Positions 25,527-35,061 are shown, counted from the stretch's first letter. The stretch is DNA of 64,000 nt from an uncultured Schaedlerella sp. (GCA_934435195.1 CAKSAJ010000003.1:62001-126000), one strand, 5' to 3'. The notes: generated by a model from the letters alone, not told the origin. Numbers and translations: made by a program.

Positions 25527-27107
25527 TTAAATATTCAACAAATCACTAAATACTTTCAATGCTCCGTCTGTCTCATGTGCAAGTACGCGTTTTGCAAGAA
25601 CTTTACCAAGCTGTACACCTTCCTGGTCAAAGCTGTTTACATTCCATACAAATCCCTGGAACATAATCTTGTTCTCAAAGTGTGCAAGCAATGCTCCAAG
25701 AGCCTGTGGTGTCAGCTGATCACCAACGATAATGCTTGATGGACGTCCGCCTTCAAAGTTTTTATTACGATTCTCATCTTCTTTACCACATGCAAATGCT
25801 ACAATCTGTGCAGCTACGTTCGCACATAATTTCTGCTGGCTTGTGCTATCCTGGATAACAACATCTGTACCAATCTGGCTGTTCTTAAATCCAACAAACT
25901 GAAGAGGCACGATATCTGTTCCCTGATGCAGAAGCTGATAGAATGAATGCTGTCCGTTTGTTCCAGGTTCTCCAAAAATAACCGGTCCTGTCACATAATC
26001 TACAGGCTCACCAAAGCGGTTTACTGATTTACCATTGGACTCCATATCAAGCTGCTGTAAATGTGCAGGGAAACGGCTAAGTGCCTGTGAATATGGAAGA
26101 ACTGCTGTGCTTGGATAACCAAGTACATTTCTCTCATATACACCGATCAATGCATCCAGCATCTCCGGATTCTGACGAATGTCTTTATTCATAGCAAGCT
26201 TGTCTTCTTCTGCTGCACCTTCCAGGAACTGTGCGAATACTTCCGGCCCAAATGCCAGTGATAATACAGCTCCTCCAACTGCTGATGTAGAAGAGAAACG
26301 TCCTCCGATATAATCATCCATAAAGAATGCTGCAAGATAATCATCACTCTTAGCTAATGGTGATGTCTCACTTGTAACTGCGATCATATGTTTAGAAGCA
26401 TCTAATCCTGCATTCTTCAGTGCATCTTTGACAAATGATTCATTTGTCAATGTCTCAAGTGTTGTACCTGATTTTGACACAAGTACGAAAATAGAGTGTG
26501 CAACATCAATAGAATTCAGAACTGCTGCTGCATCATCCGGGTCTACATTACTGATGAATTTTGCTTCCATCTTAAATGTATTGTTCTTTTTAGCCCAGTT
26601 TTCAAGTGCAAGATACATAGCACGAGGACCAAGGTCACTTCCGCCGATACCAATCTGAACAACTGTTGTAAATTTCTCTCCGGCTGCATTTGTAATTTCG
26701 CCTGCATGTACTTTATTTGCAAAGTCTGCAATCTTTTCCTGCTGTTCTACATAGAAAGCACGTTTATCTACTCCGTCTGCCTCTACTGCATCACCGAGCT
26801 GTCCGCGTGTCATGTGATGGAGAACAAGACGTTTTTCTCCTGTGTTAATTACTTCTCCATTGTAAAGAGCTTCGAATTTCTCTGTCAGCTGTGCTTCTTC
26901 TGCTAATTTACCAAGTGCTGCAAGTACCTCTTCGTCAACCTGTTTTGCTGCATAGTTGTATGCCAGTCCGGCTGCCATAGGTATACTGTAATTTTTTACT
27001 CTCTCTGCACCATTCTCTCCTGACATTACCTCTGCAAGTTTTACTTTATTTGTCTTTGCCAGTTCCTCATAAGAAGTAAGCTTATCTAAGTTGTTCCAAG
27101 TGATCAT
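25527..27107 (-). CDS. pgi: glucose-6-phosphate isomerase
   Basis: The 526-residue protein is full length. It carries GIGGSDLGPRAM, LVSKSGTTLETL for phosphate binding, signature 1 DYIGGRFSSTSAVGG, the catalytic Glu in EPGTNGQHSFYQLLHQG (signature 2) and the C-terminal Lys region near SFDQEGVQLGKVL. It interconverts glucose-6-phosphate and fructose-6-phosphate in the cytosol. The gene is monocistronic: it has its own promoter (27161-27189) and terminator. An AGGAGG site precedes the ATG. Confidence 0.97.
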   Translation of the reverse strand: MITWNNLDKLTSYEELAKTNKVKLAEVMSGENGAERVKNYSIPMAAGLAYNYAAKQVDEEVLAALGKLAEEAQLTEKFEALYNGEVINTGEKRLVLHHMTRGQLGDAVEADGVDKRAFYVEQQEKIADFANKVHAGEITNAAGEKFTTVVQIGIGGSDLGPRAMYLALENWAKKNNTFKMEAKFISNVDPDDAAAVLNSIDVAHSIFVLVSKSGTTLETLTNESFVKDALKNAGLDASKHMIAVTSETSPLAKSDDYLAAFFMDDYIGGRFSSTSAVGGAVLSLAFGPEVFAQFLEGAAEEDKLAMNKDIRQNPEMLDALIGVYERNVLGYPSTAVLPYSQALSRFPAHLQQLDMESNGKSVNRFGEPVDYVTGPVIFGEPGTNGQHSFYQLLHQGTDIVPLQFVGFKNSQIGTDVVIQDSTSQQKLCANVAAQIVAFACGKEDENRNKNFEGGRPSSIIVGDQLTPQALGALLAHFENKIMFQGFVWNVNSFDQEGVQLGKVLAKRVLAHETDGALKVFSDLLNI

Positions 27108-27160
27108 AATTAATCCTCCTATTTCTTACACTCTTTATTTTAACTCTCATCAATGTTTTG

Positions 27161-27189
27161 ATTATACTCTTGTTTTACTATAAATTCAA
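27161..27189 (-). promoter_or_regulatory. promoter of pgi
   Basis: On the minus strand TTGAAT (27184-27189) and TATAAT (27161-27166) are 17 bases apart, about 50 bases before the pgi start. Confidence 0.75.
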
Positions 27190-27257
27190 GATAATGCTAA
27201 CATGCTTTCGAAATCTGTTTTTCCGGAAAATGTACCTCAAAATATACACATAAATCC

Positions 27258-27286
27258 TTGCATGTTTTTTTTCGCCATGCTATGAT
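27258..27286 (+). promoter_or_regulatory. promoter of the divergent MATE gene
   Basis: TTGCAT (27258-27263) and TATGAT (27281-27286) are 17 bases apart, about 53 bases before the ATG at 27340. It faces away from the pgi promoter within a 230-base intergenic region. Confidence 0.7.
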
Positions 27287-27339
27287 ATTTAATTAGTGTT
27301 TTTATACAAATTCAAGTAAATAACCACAAGGAGGAAAAC

Positions 27340-28737
27340 ATGAGTCAAGAAATGAAAACTGCCCCTGCAGCAGAAAATAAAATGGGAACCATGCCGATTG
27401 GTAAACTTCTGTTCAACATGTCTTTACCTATGATGATTTCCATGCTCGTGCAGGCACTTTATAATATTGTAGACAGTATTTTTGTATCTAAATTATCTGA
27501 AAATGCACTTACCGCCGTTTCACTTGCCTTCCCTTTGCAGATGCTCTTAATCGCTGTTGCAACAGGTACCGGCGTCGGTATGAATGCATTGCTTTCCAAA
27601 GCACTTGGTGAGCGTCGCTCAGACGAAGTAAACCGAATTGCTTCCAATGCGGCATTTCTCTATTTTGTAAGTTACGTCGTAATTTGTATTCTCGGATTTA
27701 CGATTGTCAAACCATTTTACATGAGTCAGATGGGACATGCCGATGTTGAGATTATGGAGATGGGTATTGACTACTTAAGTACTGTTATGATTTTTTCTTT
27801 CGGTTTACTTTCACAGATTTATTTTGAGCGTCTTCTGACTTCAACCGGAAGGACAATCTTCAGCATGACTTCACAGTTATGTGGAGCGATTACAAATATC
27901 ATTCTTGATCCAATCTTAATTTTCGGATTATGTGGACTCCCTAAGATGGGTGTGACCGGTGCTGCTGTCGCAACCGTGATTGGACAATGCGTTGCCGCAG
28001 TCGTTGCCTTTACGTGCAATCACAAATACAACCACGAGGTAAAACTTATCTTCCGCGGTTTTCGTCCAAGCGGAAGAATTATCGGAACGATTTATGCGAT
28101 TGGTATTCCTTCTATCATCATGCAGTCCATTGGTTCTGTTATGACATACTCCATGAACCGTATTCTGATTGAATTTTCTTCAACAGCTACTGCTGTTTTT
28201 GGTGTATACTTTAAACTACAAAGCTTCTTCTTTATGCCTGTATTTGGTTTGAACAATGGTATTACTCCAATCATTGCATTCAACTATGGTGCACAGAATA
28301 GAAAACGTATGATCAAAACAATTAAATTAAGTATGATTACTGCATTCTGCCTGACATTTATCGGATTCCTTTGCTTTGAATTTATTCCTCAGGCATTGCT
28401 TGGAATGTTTAGTGCATCCGCAGATATGCTCAAAATCGGCGTCCCTGCACTCCGCATCATCGGTATCCACTATCTGATCGCATGGTTCTGTATCATCTGC
28501 GGTACTGTATTCCAGGCTCTCGGAAAAGCGGTATTCAGTATGATCGTATCCATCATGCGTCAGCTTATTATTTTAGTTCCTGCAGCCTACATTTTATCTA
28601 AGCTTGGAGGACTTCACGCAGTATGGTGGTCTTTCCCTATTGCAGAAATCGTATCCCTTATGGTTTCGTTATTCTTTCTTTTCCGGATTTATCGTACTAT
28701 TATTTCAACGATTCCGGACGGAAGTGATATTTTATAA
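27340..28737 (+). CDS. MATE family multidrug/metabolite exporter
   Basis: The 465-residue protein has twelve membrane segments arranged as two halves and the MATE N-terminal pattern PIGKLLFNMSLPMMISMLVQALYNIVDSIFVS (given in part), with ALTAVSLAFP and GVGMNALLSKALGERR. MATE proteins export cations and drugs with sodium or proton. The substrate is not evident. AGGAGGAAAAC precedes the ATG, and a promoter and terminator frame it as a single gene, the main plus-strand gene in this stretch. Confidence 0.93.
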   Translation: MSQEMKTAPAAENKMGTMPIGKLLFNMSLPMMISMLVQALYNIVDSIFVSKLSENALTAVSLAFPLQMLLIAVATGTGVGMNALLSKALGERRSDEVNRIASNAAFLYFVSYVVICILGFTIVKPFYMSQMGHADVEIMEMGIDYLSTVMIFSFGLLSQIYFERLLTSTGRTIFSMTSQLCGAITNIILDPILIFGLCGLPKMGVTGAAVATVIGQCVAAVVAFTCNHKYNHEVKLIFRGFRPSGRIIGTIYAIGIPSIIMQSIGSVMTYSMNRILIEFSSTATAVFGVYFKLQSFFFMPVFGLNNGITPIIAFNYGAQNRKRMIKTIKLSMITAFCLTFIGFLCFEFIPQALLGMFSASADMLKIGVPALRIIGIHYLIAWFCIICGTVFQALGKAVFSMIVSIMRQLIILVPAAYILSKLGGLHAVWWSFPIAEIVSLMVSLFFLFRIYRTIISTIPDGSDIL

Positions 28738-28747
28738 AAAAAGAAAC

Positions 28748-28786
28748 GCACTTGTAAGACATTCAAAACTTACAAGTGCATTTTTT
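28748..28786 (+). terminator. terminator of the MATE gene
   Basis: A perfect 11-bp stem (GCACTTGTAAG at 28748-28758, CTTACAAGTGC at 28769-28779) is followed by a run of T. It ends just before the convergent HD-GYP gene and could act for both. Confidence 0.8.
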
Positions 28787-28792
28787 ATTTTA

Positions 28793-30871
28793 TTATTTAT
28801 CTGCCAGATGCTGCGTATAACTTTTCAATTCATCCCGAATCTCCGTCAAACATTCAATAAGTACCGGATTAAACGCTCCACATTCTCCGTTCTGAATCAT
28901 CTGAATCGCTGTTTCATGTGAAAATGCTTTCTTATAACAGCGCTCGCTGGTCAAGGCATCATATACATCTGCCATGGAAACAATCTGTGCACTGATTGGA
29001 ATTTCATCTTCCTTCAGTCCGTCCGGATACCCCTTTCCATTCCATCGTTCATGATGCCACCTTGTGATTTCATATGCTGTATGCAGCAAAGGCTCCGATT
29101 GAAAGTTATCCAGTTTAGCCAATATCTCTGCACCGCACATACTATGTGTCTTCATAATCGCAAATTCTTCATCTGTCAGTTTTCCCGGCTTATTAAGAAT
29201 TTTTTCATCAATCGCAATTTTTCCAATATCATGAAGTGCCGATGCAAGAGGAATATTTTCTTTTTCTTCCGGACTGATATCATATTTATTTGTAATCTTA
29301 AGCAAATGCTCCAGCATCATTTCCGTAATCATACGGATATGACGGACATGATCTCCGCTTTCTCCATTACGGAATTCAACAATCTGACTTAAAACACCTA
29401 CTAACGTAGACGTGTTGTGTTCACGTTTCTGTATCTGTTCCGAAACCATTTGCACTAATCTTCGTTGTTTCGAATAAAGTTTTATCGTGTTCATTACGCG
29501 TCGATAAACGATCCTTGCGTCAAATGGTCGATTCACATAGTCTGCTGCTCCCAGATCATATGCTTTTCGAATAGCCTCTTCTGAATCATCACTGGAAATC
29601 ATAATAACGGGAACATCTTCTATCATCTGATTATCATTCATCGCACGTAAAACTTCAAAACCATTCATCACCGGCATATTAATATCCAGCAGAACTACCG
29701 CAACATCACCTCTGTTATCATAAAGCTTTTCCAGTCCTTTCTGCCCATCTTCTGCCTCCAATATCCGATAATTGTCTTCCAATATTGCAGACAGCAGTTC
29801 TCGATTCATCATGGAATCATCTATGATTAAAATTTGTTGTTTGATATTTTCCTGTACGGAAGTATGTAAATATTGCTTTTCTCCCTCTTGATATACAACA
29901 ACTTCATCCTTTTTGTTCTTTGCCTGATACATCAACTGATCGACATAGCACACGACATCTTCTATTGCGTTTTCCTTGGTTTTCATTGTTCCGCCTATAC
30001 TCAGAGACAGATGTAAATATGAATACCCCGGAATGACTACATTCCTTACTTTATCGCGAATCCGATCTAATTTATTTTTCAAAGTCTCTTCTTGAACATC
30101 TGAAAGAATCAATAAAAATTCATCCCCGCCATATCGGATCAATATATCATCCGGACTGATACAGGATAAAATTGCTTCTGCCGCAGTCTTCAGTGCAGCA
30201 TCCCCGACATGGTGTCCATAAGTATCGTTACTGACTTTAAAATCATCCAGATCCATCAATGCAATTCCGGCATGATCCACAGATTTTTTTACAACTTCTT
30301 CATAATAACGTCGATTAAATACTCCTGTCAGCGCATCGCGATATATTTTATTATTGTAATTTTTTTCTCTTTCTAACAGTCTTTCCAGCTCTTTATTTTT
30401 CTGTTCCAGCTCTTTTTTATATTGCTCCAGATGATATTGTTCCGTCCGGTCAAGCACGTAATTAACTGCCAGAACATCTCCTGTTTCTTCATCCTCAAAG
30501 AGTGCCATATGATTTTCCGCAAGCATCGGTTCATATGTTGCCGTTCTTGTCCAGTAATAAAACGTAATGTGCTGCTCTCCCTTGTAAAAACGTTCTAAAA
30601 GTTTCTCTCGGTTCACAGTTCCCAAAAATTCTTCTCTTCCCTCTTCCGGAACCGTCAAAGACCACAGCTTGACCAATTCTGAAAAGCAGGAATTTTCTGG
30701 CATTCCCAATTGTTCATTCAAATCATAGTTTACTCCATTTACCACCTGATGCATAACACCCGGCACCAAATCCTTCGTGAGATTTATACTGCAATAACCA
30801 TCTGCAATTGCAAAAACTGCCTGTTCTAAAAATTGATTATTTAAATTAATCCTTTTCTTGTTTTTTTCCAT
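28793..30871 (-). CDS. PAS-like - GGDEF - receiver - HD-GYP cyclic-di-GMP protein
   Basis: The 692-residue protein has a sensory N-terminus (about 1-145), a coiled coil (145-172), an intact GGDEF domain (about 173-325; YGGDEF), a receiver (about 343-465; VVLLDINMPVMNG) and an HD-GYP domain (about 480-680; ALHDIGKIAI and HHERWNGKGYPDG). It matches the 18172-20163 protein in domain order and in long stretches of sequence, so the two are paralogues that differ in the sensor. It is the last gene after a binding lipoprotein and hybrid kinase, 33 bases downstream of the kinase stop. The kinase may therefore phosphorylate its receiver. Confidence 0.93.
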   Translation of the reverse strand: MEKNKKRINLNNQFLEQAVFAIADGYCSINLTKDLVPGVMHQVVNGVNYDLNEQLGMPENSCFSELVKLWSLTVPEEGREEFLGTVNREKLLERFYKGEQHITFYYWTRTATYEPMLAENHMALFEDEETGDVLAVNYVLDRTEQYHLEQYKKELEQKNKELERLLEREKNYNNKIYRDALTGVFNRRYYEEVVKKSVDHAGIALMDLDDFKVSNDTYGHHVGDAALKTAAEAILSCISPDDILIRYGGDEFLLILSDVQEETLKNKLDRIRDKVRNVVIPGYSYLHLSLSIGGTMKTKENAIEDVVCYVDQLMYQAKNKKDEVVVYQEGEKQYLHTSVQENIKQQILIIDDSMMNRELLSAILEDNYRILEAEDGQKGLEKLYDNRGDVAVVLLDINMPVMNGFEVLRAMNDNQMIEDVPVIMISSDDSEEAIRKAYDLGAADYVNRPFDARIVYRRVMNTIKLYSKQRRLVQMVSEQIQKREHNTSTLVGVLSQIVEFRNGESGDHVRHIRMITEMMLEHLLKITNKYDISPEEKENIPLASALHDIGKIAIDEKILNKPGKLTDEEFAIMKTHSMCGAEILAKLDNFQSEPLLHTAYEITRWHHERWNGKGYPDGLKEDEIPISAQIVSMADVYDALTSERCYKKAFSHETAIQMIQNGECGAFNPVLIECLTEIRDELKSYTQHLADK

Positions 30872-30904
30872 CTTTGCTACAACTTCCTTGTCTAAGACTA
30901 TATT

Positions 30905-33097
30905 TTATTCTGCTTTATTTCCTCTGCTTTTCTTCGTGATAACTTTGAAAACAGTCTCAACCAGCACTTCCCTGTTCAATGGTTTTGCTATATGCTCATT
31001 CATTCCTGCTTCTTTTGCTTTCATCTTATCATCTGTAAATGCATTGGCTGTCATTGCTATGATCGGTATTGTTTTTGCATCTGCTCTGTTCATTTTTCGA
31101 ATCGTCTCAGAAGCAGTCAATCCGTCCATAACCGGCATCATCACATCCATAAGAATCGCATCATATGTCCCAACAGAAGATTTTTCAAAGTAGTCCACCG
31201 CTTCTTTTCCATTTTTCGCCTTTGTAACCACAGCCCTTTCATTTGTCACAATGAACTCCGCAATCTCCATATTCAGCTCATTATCTTCTACAAGTAAAAT
31301 ATGCAATCCATGAAGAGATATCACAGCTTTTTCTTCTTTTTCCATCCTGTCAGTCTCTGTATCAATCTTAAACGGAATCTGAATTACAAATGTAGTTCCG
31401 ACTCCTTCTTCACTTTCAAACTGAATCGTTCCACCCATTTTTTCTACAAGACTTTTTGTGATTGGCATTCCAAGTCCTGTTCCATTATATTTAGAACGGC
31501 TTCCTGCATTTTCCTGTGCAAACGGCTCAAAAATCACTTTCTGAAATTCTCTGCTCATACCGATTCCGGTGTCTTGACAGATAAATTCAATCATCGTCAT
31601 ACCCTCCTGATTATAAGGGACTTCTCTGTATTGAATACAAATACTTCCATTATCCTTATTGTATTTCACCGCATTACTCAGAATATTCATCCATACCCTT
31701 TTCACATGTGCCGGACTGCCAATCAGATTCCAATGGGTTATTTCCTGTTTTTCCTGAATCAGCTTAATATTTCTCTCCTCTGCCAACAACTCAATTACTG
31801 TCAGTACCTCTTCTGAAATATTATGCAAATCAAACGGACTCTCTTCCAGAGTAACTTCACCGGATTCCAGCTTACTCATATCCAGAACTTCATTTACCAG
31901 TCCCAATAACAGATTCGATGCTTCTTTGATTTTTTCACGACATTCTGTCTGTTTATCCAAATCTTCCGCATAGTGTTCTGCCACATCAAGCATACCACAG
32001 ATTCCATTAATCGGAGTACGGATGTCATGGCTCATTCGCTGGAGGAACTCGGTTTTTGCTCTGTTCGCAGCTTCCGCTCTTTTTGCTGCCTTAAGAAGCT
32101 CTTCTTTATACTTCTCTTCTTTTTCTCTTTCCTGTTTTTCTCGCTCCGCACTTGTTTTCTGTATTCTCACCCATGAAACAATAAGCAAAAGCAAATACAA
32201 AAATGTTACAAAAATTACATTTAACGGAAGATTCTGGAATATTTTTTTGTCTGGAATATATGCATAAATATAATAATCCCTTTGTTTTAGCATAATTCCA
32301 TAACATCCGGTTCCTTCATTTTTCAAATGGAAAATATGATGACTATCCGTATGCTGTTTCATTGTCTGGACAACCTCGTTTTCAGCTGTAGACTGTCCCA
32401 ATAAATTTTCATCATTGCTGGCAACAATCATTCCACTATCTGCAACAGCAATTGTTCCGTCCTTTTCCGTACTATAACCATTTAAAAGACTCTGTATCGT
32501 CAACATATAATTTCGCATATATTCAGGCGGAGTATAATAATATATGGCAACCACTCCCGGAGCATCTATTCTGGCACAGGCTGCAAGATCAATACAACTT
32601 CCGTCATCAAAATTGATTCTCTCAGAATATGAACGTTCTTCATATTCTATAAAATCCATAATGACATCTTTTTGCAAATATCGAACTGCATCTTCTGTAA
32701 ACTCTTCGTTTGCACTGTATTCACAAACTACACTTCCATCCGCGTCCATTACAAGAATCCCATCCACCCAGAGTGTCTGCAAATTTTCTTTCAATAATTC
32801 CTGGCTTATCTGTCCGCCATTTTCTATCTCGATATTGATATTCGTACTCATCTGACGAGCACTTTCAATTGATCGGAGAAGACTTTTTGATTCCGTAGCC
32901 TCATTGTAATGCGTATAAGTAGAACACTGGACCTTGACATAATTTACAATCTCAACCAGTCTGTCCTCTGCTTCTCTCTTTTCTTTATGAAAAAAATACA
33001 ATACAGAAGCTGCCACTACGCAGACACCTATCAAAGCCCCCAACATCCAGAAGCGTTTTTTCATTTCTTTTGGGTTTCTTTTAATATTCAAAACCAT
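30905..33097 (-). CDS. hybrid sensor histidine kinase with extracellular sensor and C-terminal receiver
   Basis: The 730-residue protein has a membrane helix (about 13-34), an extracellular Cache-like region (36-295), a second helix (296-315), a coiled coil, HisKA with the phospho-acceptor in MSHDIRTPINGI (about 357), HATPase (about 465-590; NAVKYNKDNGS, GIGMS, GTGLGM) and a receiver (about 602-720; ILMDVMMPVMDG). It should phosphorylate itself and its receiver. The ATG at 33097 overlaps the upstream binding-protein gene by 17 bases and sits too close to GGAGG; a TTG at 33091 with better spacing is an alternative start. This overlap couples its translation to the binding protein. Confidence 0.9.
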   Translation of the reverse strand: MVLNIKRNPKEMKKRFWMLGALIGVCVVAASVLYFFHKEKREAEDRLVEIVNYVKVQCSTYTHYNEATESKSLLRSIESARQMSTNINIEIENGGQISQELLKENLQTLWVDGILVMDADGSVVCEYSANEEFTEDAVRYLQKDVIMDFIEYEERSYSERINFDDGSCIDLAACARIDAPGVVAIYYYTPPEYMRNYMLTIQSLLNGYSTEKDGTIAVADSGMIVASNDENLLGQSTAENEVVQTMKQHTDSHHIFHLKNEGTGCYGIMLKQRDYYIYAYIPDKKIFQNLPLNVIFVTFLYLLLLIVSWVRIQKTSAEREKQEREKEEKYKEELLKAAKRAEAANRAKTEFLQRMSHDIRTPINGICGMLDVAEHYAEDLDKQTECREKIKEASNLLLGLVNEVLDMSKLESGEVTLEESPFDLHNISEEVLTVIELLAEERNIKLIQEKQEITHWNLIGSPAHVKRVWMNILSNAVKYNKDNGSICIQYREVPYNQEGMTMIEFICQDTGIGMSREFQKVIFEPFAQENAGSRSKYNGTGLGMPITKSLVEKMGGTIQFESEEGVGTTFVIQIPFKIDTETDRMEKEEKAVISLHGLHILLVEDNELNMEIAEFIVTNERAVVTKAKNGKEAVDYFEKSSVGTYDAILMDVMMPVMDGLTASETIRKMNRADAKTIPIIAMTANAFTDDKMKAKEAGMNEHIAKPLNREVLVETVFKVITKKSRGNKAE

Positions 33098-33896
33098 CCA
33101 CCTCCAGATATTTTTCCGGATTGTCCAGATATTTTCCGATTATTTTCAATGATGTCCCATCCTGCCGCATTTCTTCCAATACCTGATCCAGTTCTTCACA
33201 AATGCCTCTGTCATCATTTTTAGCAAATGCAACACCGATTCCAACCGTCATTAACGGCTCTTCTAAGATACGAAAGTTTGTATCGTAATCTTTCATGTAC
33301 TGTACAATAGACTCTTCATGTGCTGCTACTGCATCTACATAACCTTTTCCAAGAAAAGTGTAAATTAGTTCTCTATGTCCGAGACTGATCAAATTAGCGA
33401 GCTTCGGAATTCTCTCATCCGTTCGGTTCAAAAAGATACCTTCCGGCTTCGTCGTTGACTGAACTGCAACATTTTTTCCTTCCAAATCTTTCAGTTCATA
33501 AATGTCACTGTTTTCATTCACCGCAACCACCTGACGACTTGATATATATGGTCCTGCCCAGCGGTACTCATCCAGCCTTCCTTCCATGGAAAAGCATCCC
33601 ATAATACAGTCAATTTCGCCACTTTCCACCAATTCCTTTTTCTTCTCCCAATTAATCTGTACAACTTCTACCTTGTAGCCCATTCTTTCAAATGCTTCCG
33701 TTGCCAGATCCACATCAATTCCCGTTGGAATTCCATCTTCATTCAGATAATTATATGGGGGATAGCTATCGCTTCCCAGTGTAATTGTAGGCTTCTTTTT
33801 CTCTTTTTTTTGATGCACTGATTCACTGCATCCTGTAAGAGATGTAATTATTATACCCACAAGCAGCATCCCTGCAATAATTCTTCTTCCTTTCAT
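33081..33896 (-). CDS. periplasmic-type solute-binding lipoprotein (SBP_bac_3), likely kinase partner
   Basis: The 271-residue protein has a lipobox (SLTGC, Cys23) and the family-3 binding-protein fold: ITLGSDSYPPYNYLNEDGIPTGIDVD (given in part), IDCIMGCFSMEGR, and DAVAAHEESIVQYM. These proteins usually deliver amino acids to ABC importers, but no permease or ATPase gene is nearby. The gene is followed, with a 17-base overlap, by a hybrid kinase, so it is likely a ligand-sensing subunit of that kinase. This is inference from context. Confidence 0.88.
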   Translation of the reverse strand: MKGRRIIAGMLLVGIIITSLTGCSESVHQKKEKKKPTITLGSDSYPPYNYLNEDGIPTGIDVDLATEAFERMGYKVEVVQINWEKKKELVESGEIDCIMGCFSMEGRLDEYRWAGPYISSRQVVAVNENSDIYELKDLEGKNVAVQSTTKPEGIFLNRTDERIPKLANLISLGHRELIYTFLGKGYVDAVAAHEESIVQYMKDYDTNFRILEEPLMTVGIGVAFAKNDDRGICEELDQVLEEMRQDGTSLKIIGKYLDNPEKYLEVDGFEY

Positions 33897-33960
33897 GTTG
33901 TTCCCATCCTGCTGTTTTTTATTCCTTCAGTTGTATTCAAATCAGACACCTTAAACTCAA

Positions 33961-33992
33961 AAGATGCATTGTCCTTCCAGACAATGCATCTT
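33961..33992 (-). terminator. hairpin ahead of the binding-lipoprotein operon
   Basis: A perfect 13-bp stem (AAGATGCATTGTC at 33961-33973, GACAATGCATCTT at 33980-33992) is followed on the minus strand by TTTTGAG. It can end transcripts entering from the TraX/sRNA side. The 412-base gap 33897-34308 otherwise holds the small-RNA candidate and AT-rich sequence with no gene seen. Confidence 0.55.
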
Positions 33993-34171
33993 ACACGTTA
34001 CAATTAACTACTATTCTATAGATATATAACGTTTCGTCTTAGACCTTCAACTGACTCAATTATTTTTTTAATAATTATACAGTTTCTATATGAAAAAGTC
34101 CATTTCTTTTTTAACTTCTTATTGAAAGAGCCGGTTAGGGGTTACTGGTCACAGTTACTGTGAACAATAAC

Positions 34172-34258
34172 AATAAAATAGGCAGCTATTTCTTCCTAAC
34201 TGCCTACCCGCCAATGGAATATTTGGATTCGGGCATTACCCCTGCCTTCCTACGGTCT
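34172..34258 (-). ncRNA. candidate small RNA with own promoter and hairpins
   Basis: On the minus strand TTGATA (34288-34293) and TAATAT (34265-34270), 17 bases apart, form a promoter 20-25 bases downstream of the TraX-like stop. The predicted RNA of about 85 nt contains a GC-richer folded part and ends with a 10-bp stem (TAGGCAG arms at 34179-34206) followed by TTTTATT, a terminator-like end. A tiny frame (MPESKYSIGG) follows an AGGGG site but is too short to call. The plus strand just beyond holds the perfect palindrome TCACAGT-T-ACTGTGA (34148-34162). It resembles the type I TA antisense RNAs in layout, but I see no toxin gene. Confidence 0.45.
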
Positions 34259-34308
34259 ATATACATATTATCATACACCAATTAAAATATCAACAATTTA
34301 TCAAAAGG

Positions 34309-35061
34309 TTAATTTACACCCTCCAATATCAACACAAGCACTAACATATGCACCGGATAAAATGCATAACAACTATACTGGAACAACTTGCTGTGATATC
34401 CCTGACGTCCACGATATAGCCAGATAGGAATCAAAGTCAGCAGTGCTAATCCCTGCTGACAAAATTCAAATTTCACACCAAACAATTGGACCGGATACAT
34501 CAAGCCTCCTAGTAATTCTATATTTATCCAATAAAGTGTAAGAAATTGCCCTAACAGACACCACCATTTTCGTCCTCTGAAAAAATAAAACCCAAGTACT
34601 GTTAACACCCCTGCTCCATAATAATCTACCATACATATAGTTCCTAATAGCATTCCCATTATAACAACGAGGATTGCCACAAGTAAATGCACCCATCTTT
34701 TCTGATTTTTACGTGCCATTTCTATTAAATGAATCCCTAAAATTCCCAGCAAAAATGTCCATATAACATTTTGATGAACCGGATAAAACCATGTTCCTCC
34801 ATACATCAAATCAAATGGCACCTCTGACAGTAACGCAAACAAAAACAATCTGGAAATATATTTTTTTAAGTTATGAGTATAAAAATATCCTTCCACTGTC
34901 ATAAAAGCAAATATTGGAAAAGCGAGTCTCCCTGCACAAGTCAGCCACTCTTGCGCCGGAAGAAGTGTCGCCCATAGATGATCCATTAACATAAGTGTCA
35001 TGGCAATAATATGTAATACCGCTGCACTGATATCTATCTGACTGAATTTGAATGATTTCAT
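34309..35061 (-). CDS. TraX-like membrane protein
   Basis: The 250-residue protein is almost all membrane helices (about eight) with AVLHIIAMTLMLMDHLWATLLP near the N-terminus, the AGRLAFPIFAFMTVEGYFYT motif and YPVHMLVLVLI near the end, the pattern of TraX proteins. TraX acetylates F-pilin in E. coli; chromosomal copies in Firmicutes are predicted membrane acyltransferases of unknown target. The start is in the stop of the YitT gene (ATGA), so it is translationally coupled to it. No other conjugation gene is nearby. Confidence 0.85.
   Translation of the reverse strand: MKSFKFSQIDISAAVLHIIAMTLMLMDHLWATLLPAQEWLTCAGRLAFPIFAFMTVEGYFYTHNLKKYISRLFLFALLSEVPFDLMYGGTWFYPVHQNVIWTFLLGILGIHLIEMARKNQKRWVHLLVAILVVIMGMLLGTICMVDYYGAGVLTVLGFYFFRGRKWWCLLGQFLTLYWINIELLGGLMYPVQLFGVKFEFCQQGLALLTLIPIWLYRGRQGYHSKLFQYSCYAFYPVHMLVLVLILEGVN

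Noticed and set aside
34139..34262. Cyclic-di-GMP, cobalamin or flavin riboswitch
   Set aside because: No conserved aptamer core could be matched; only generic hairpins and a promoter are visible.
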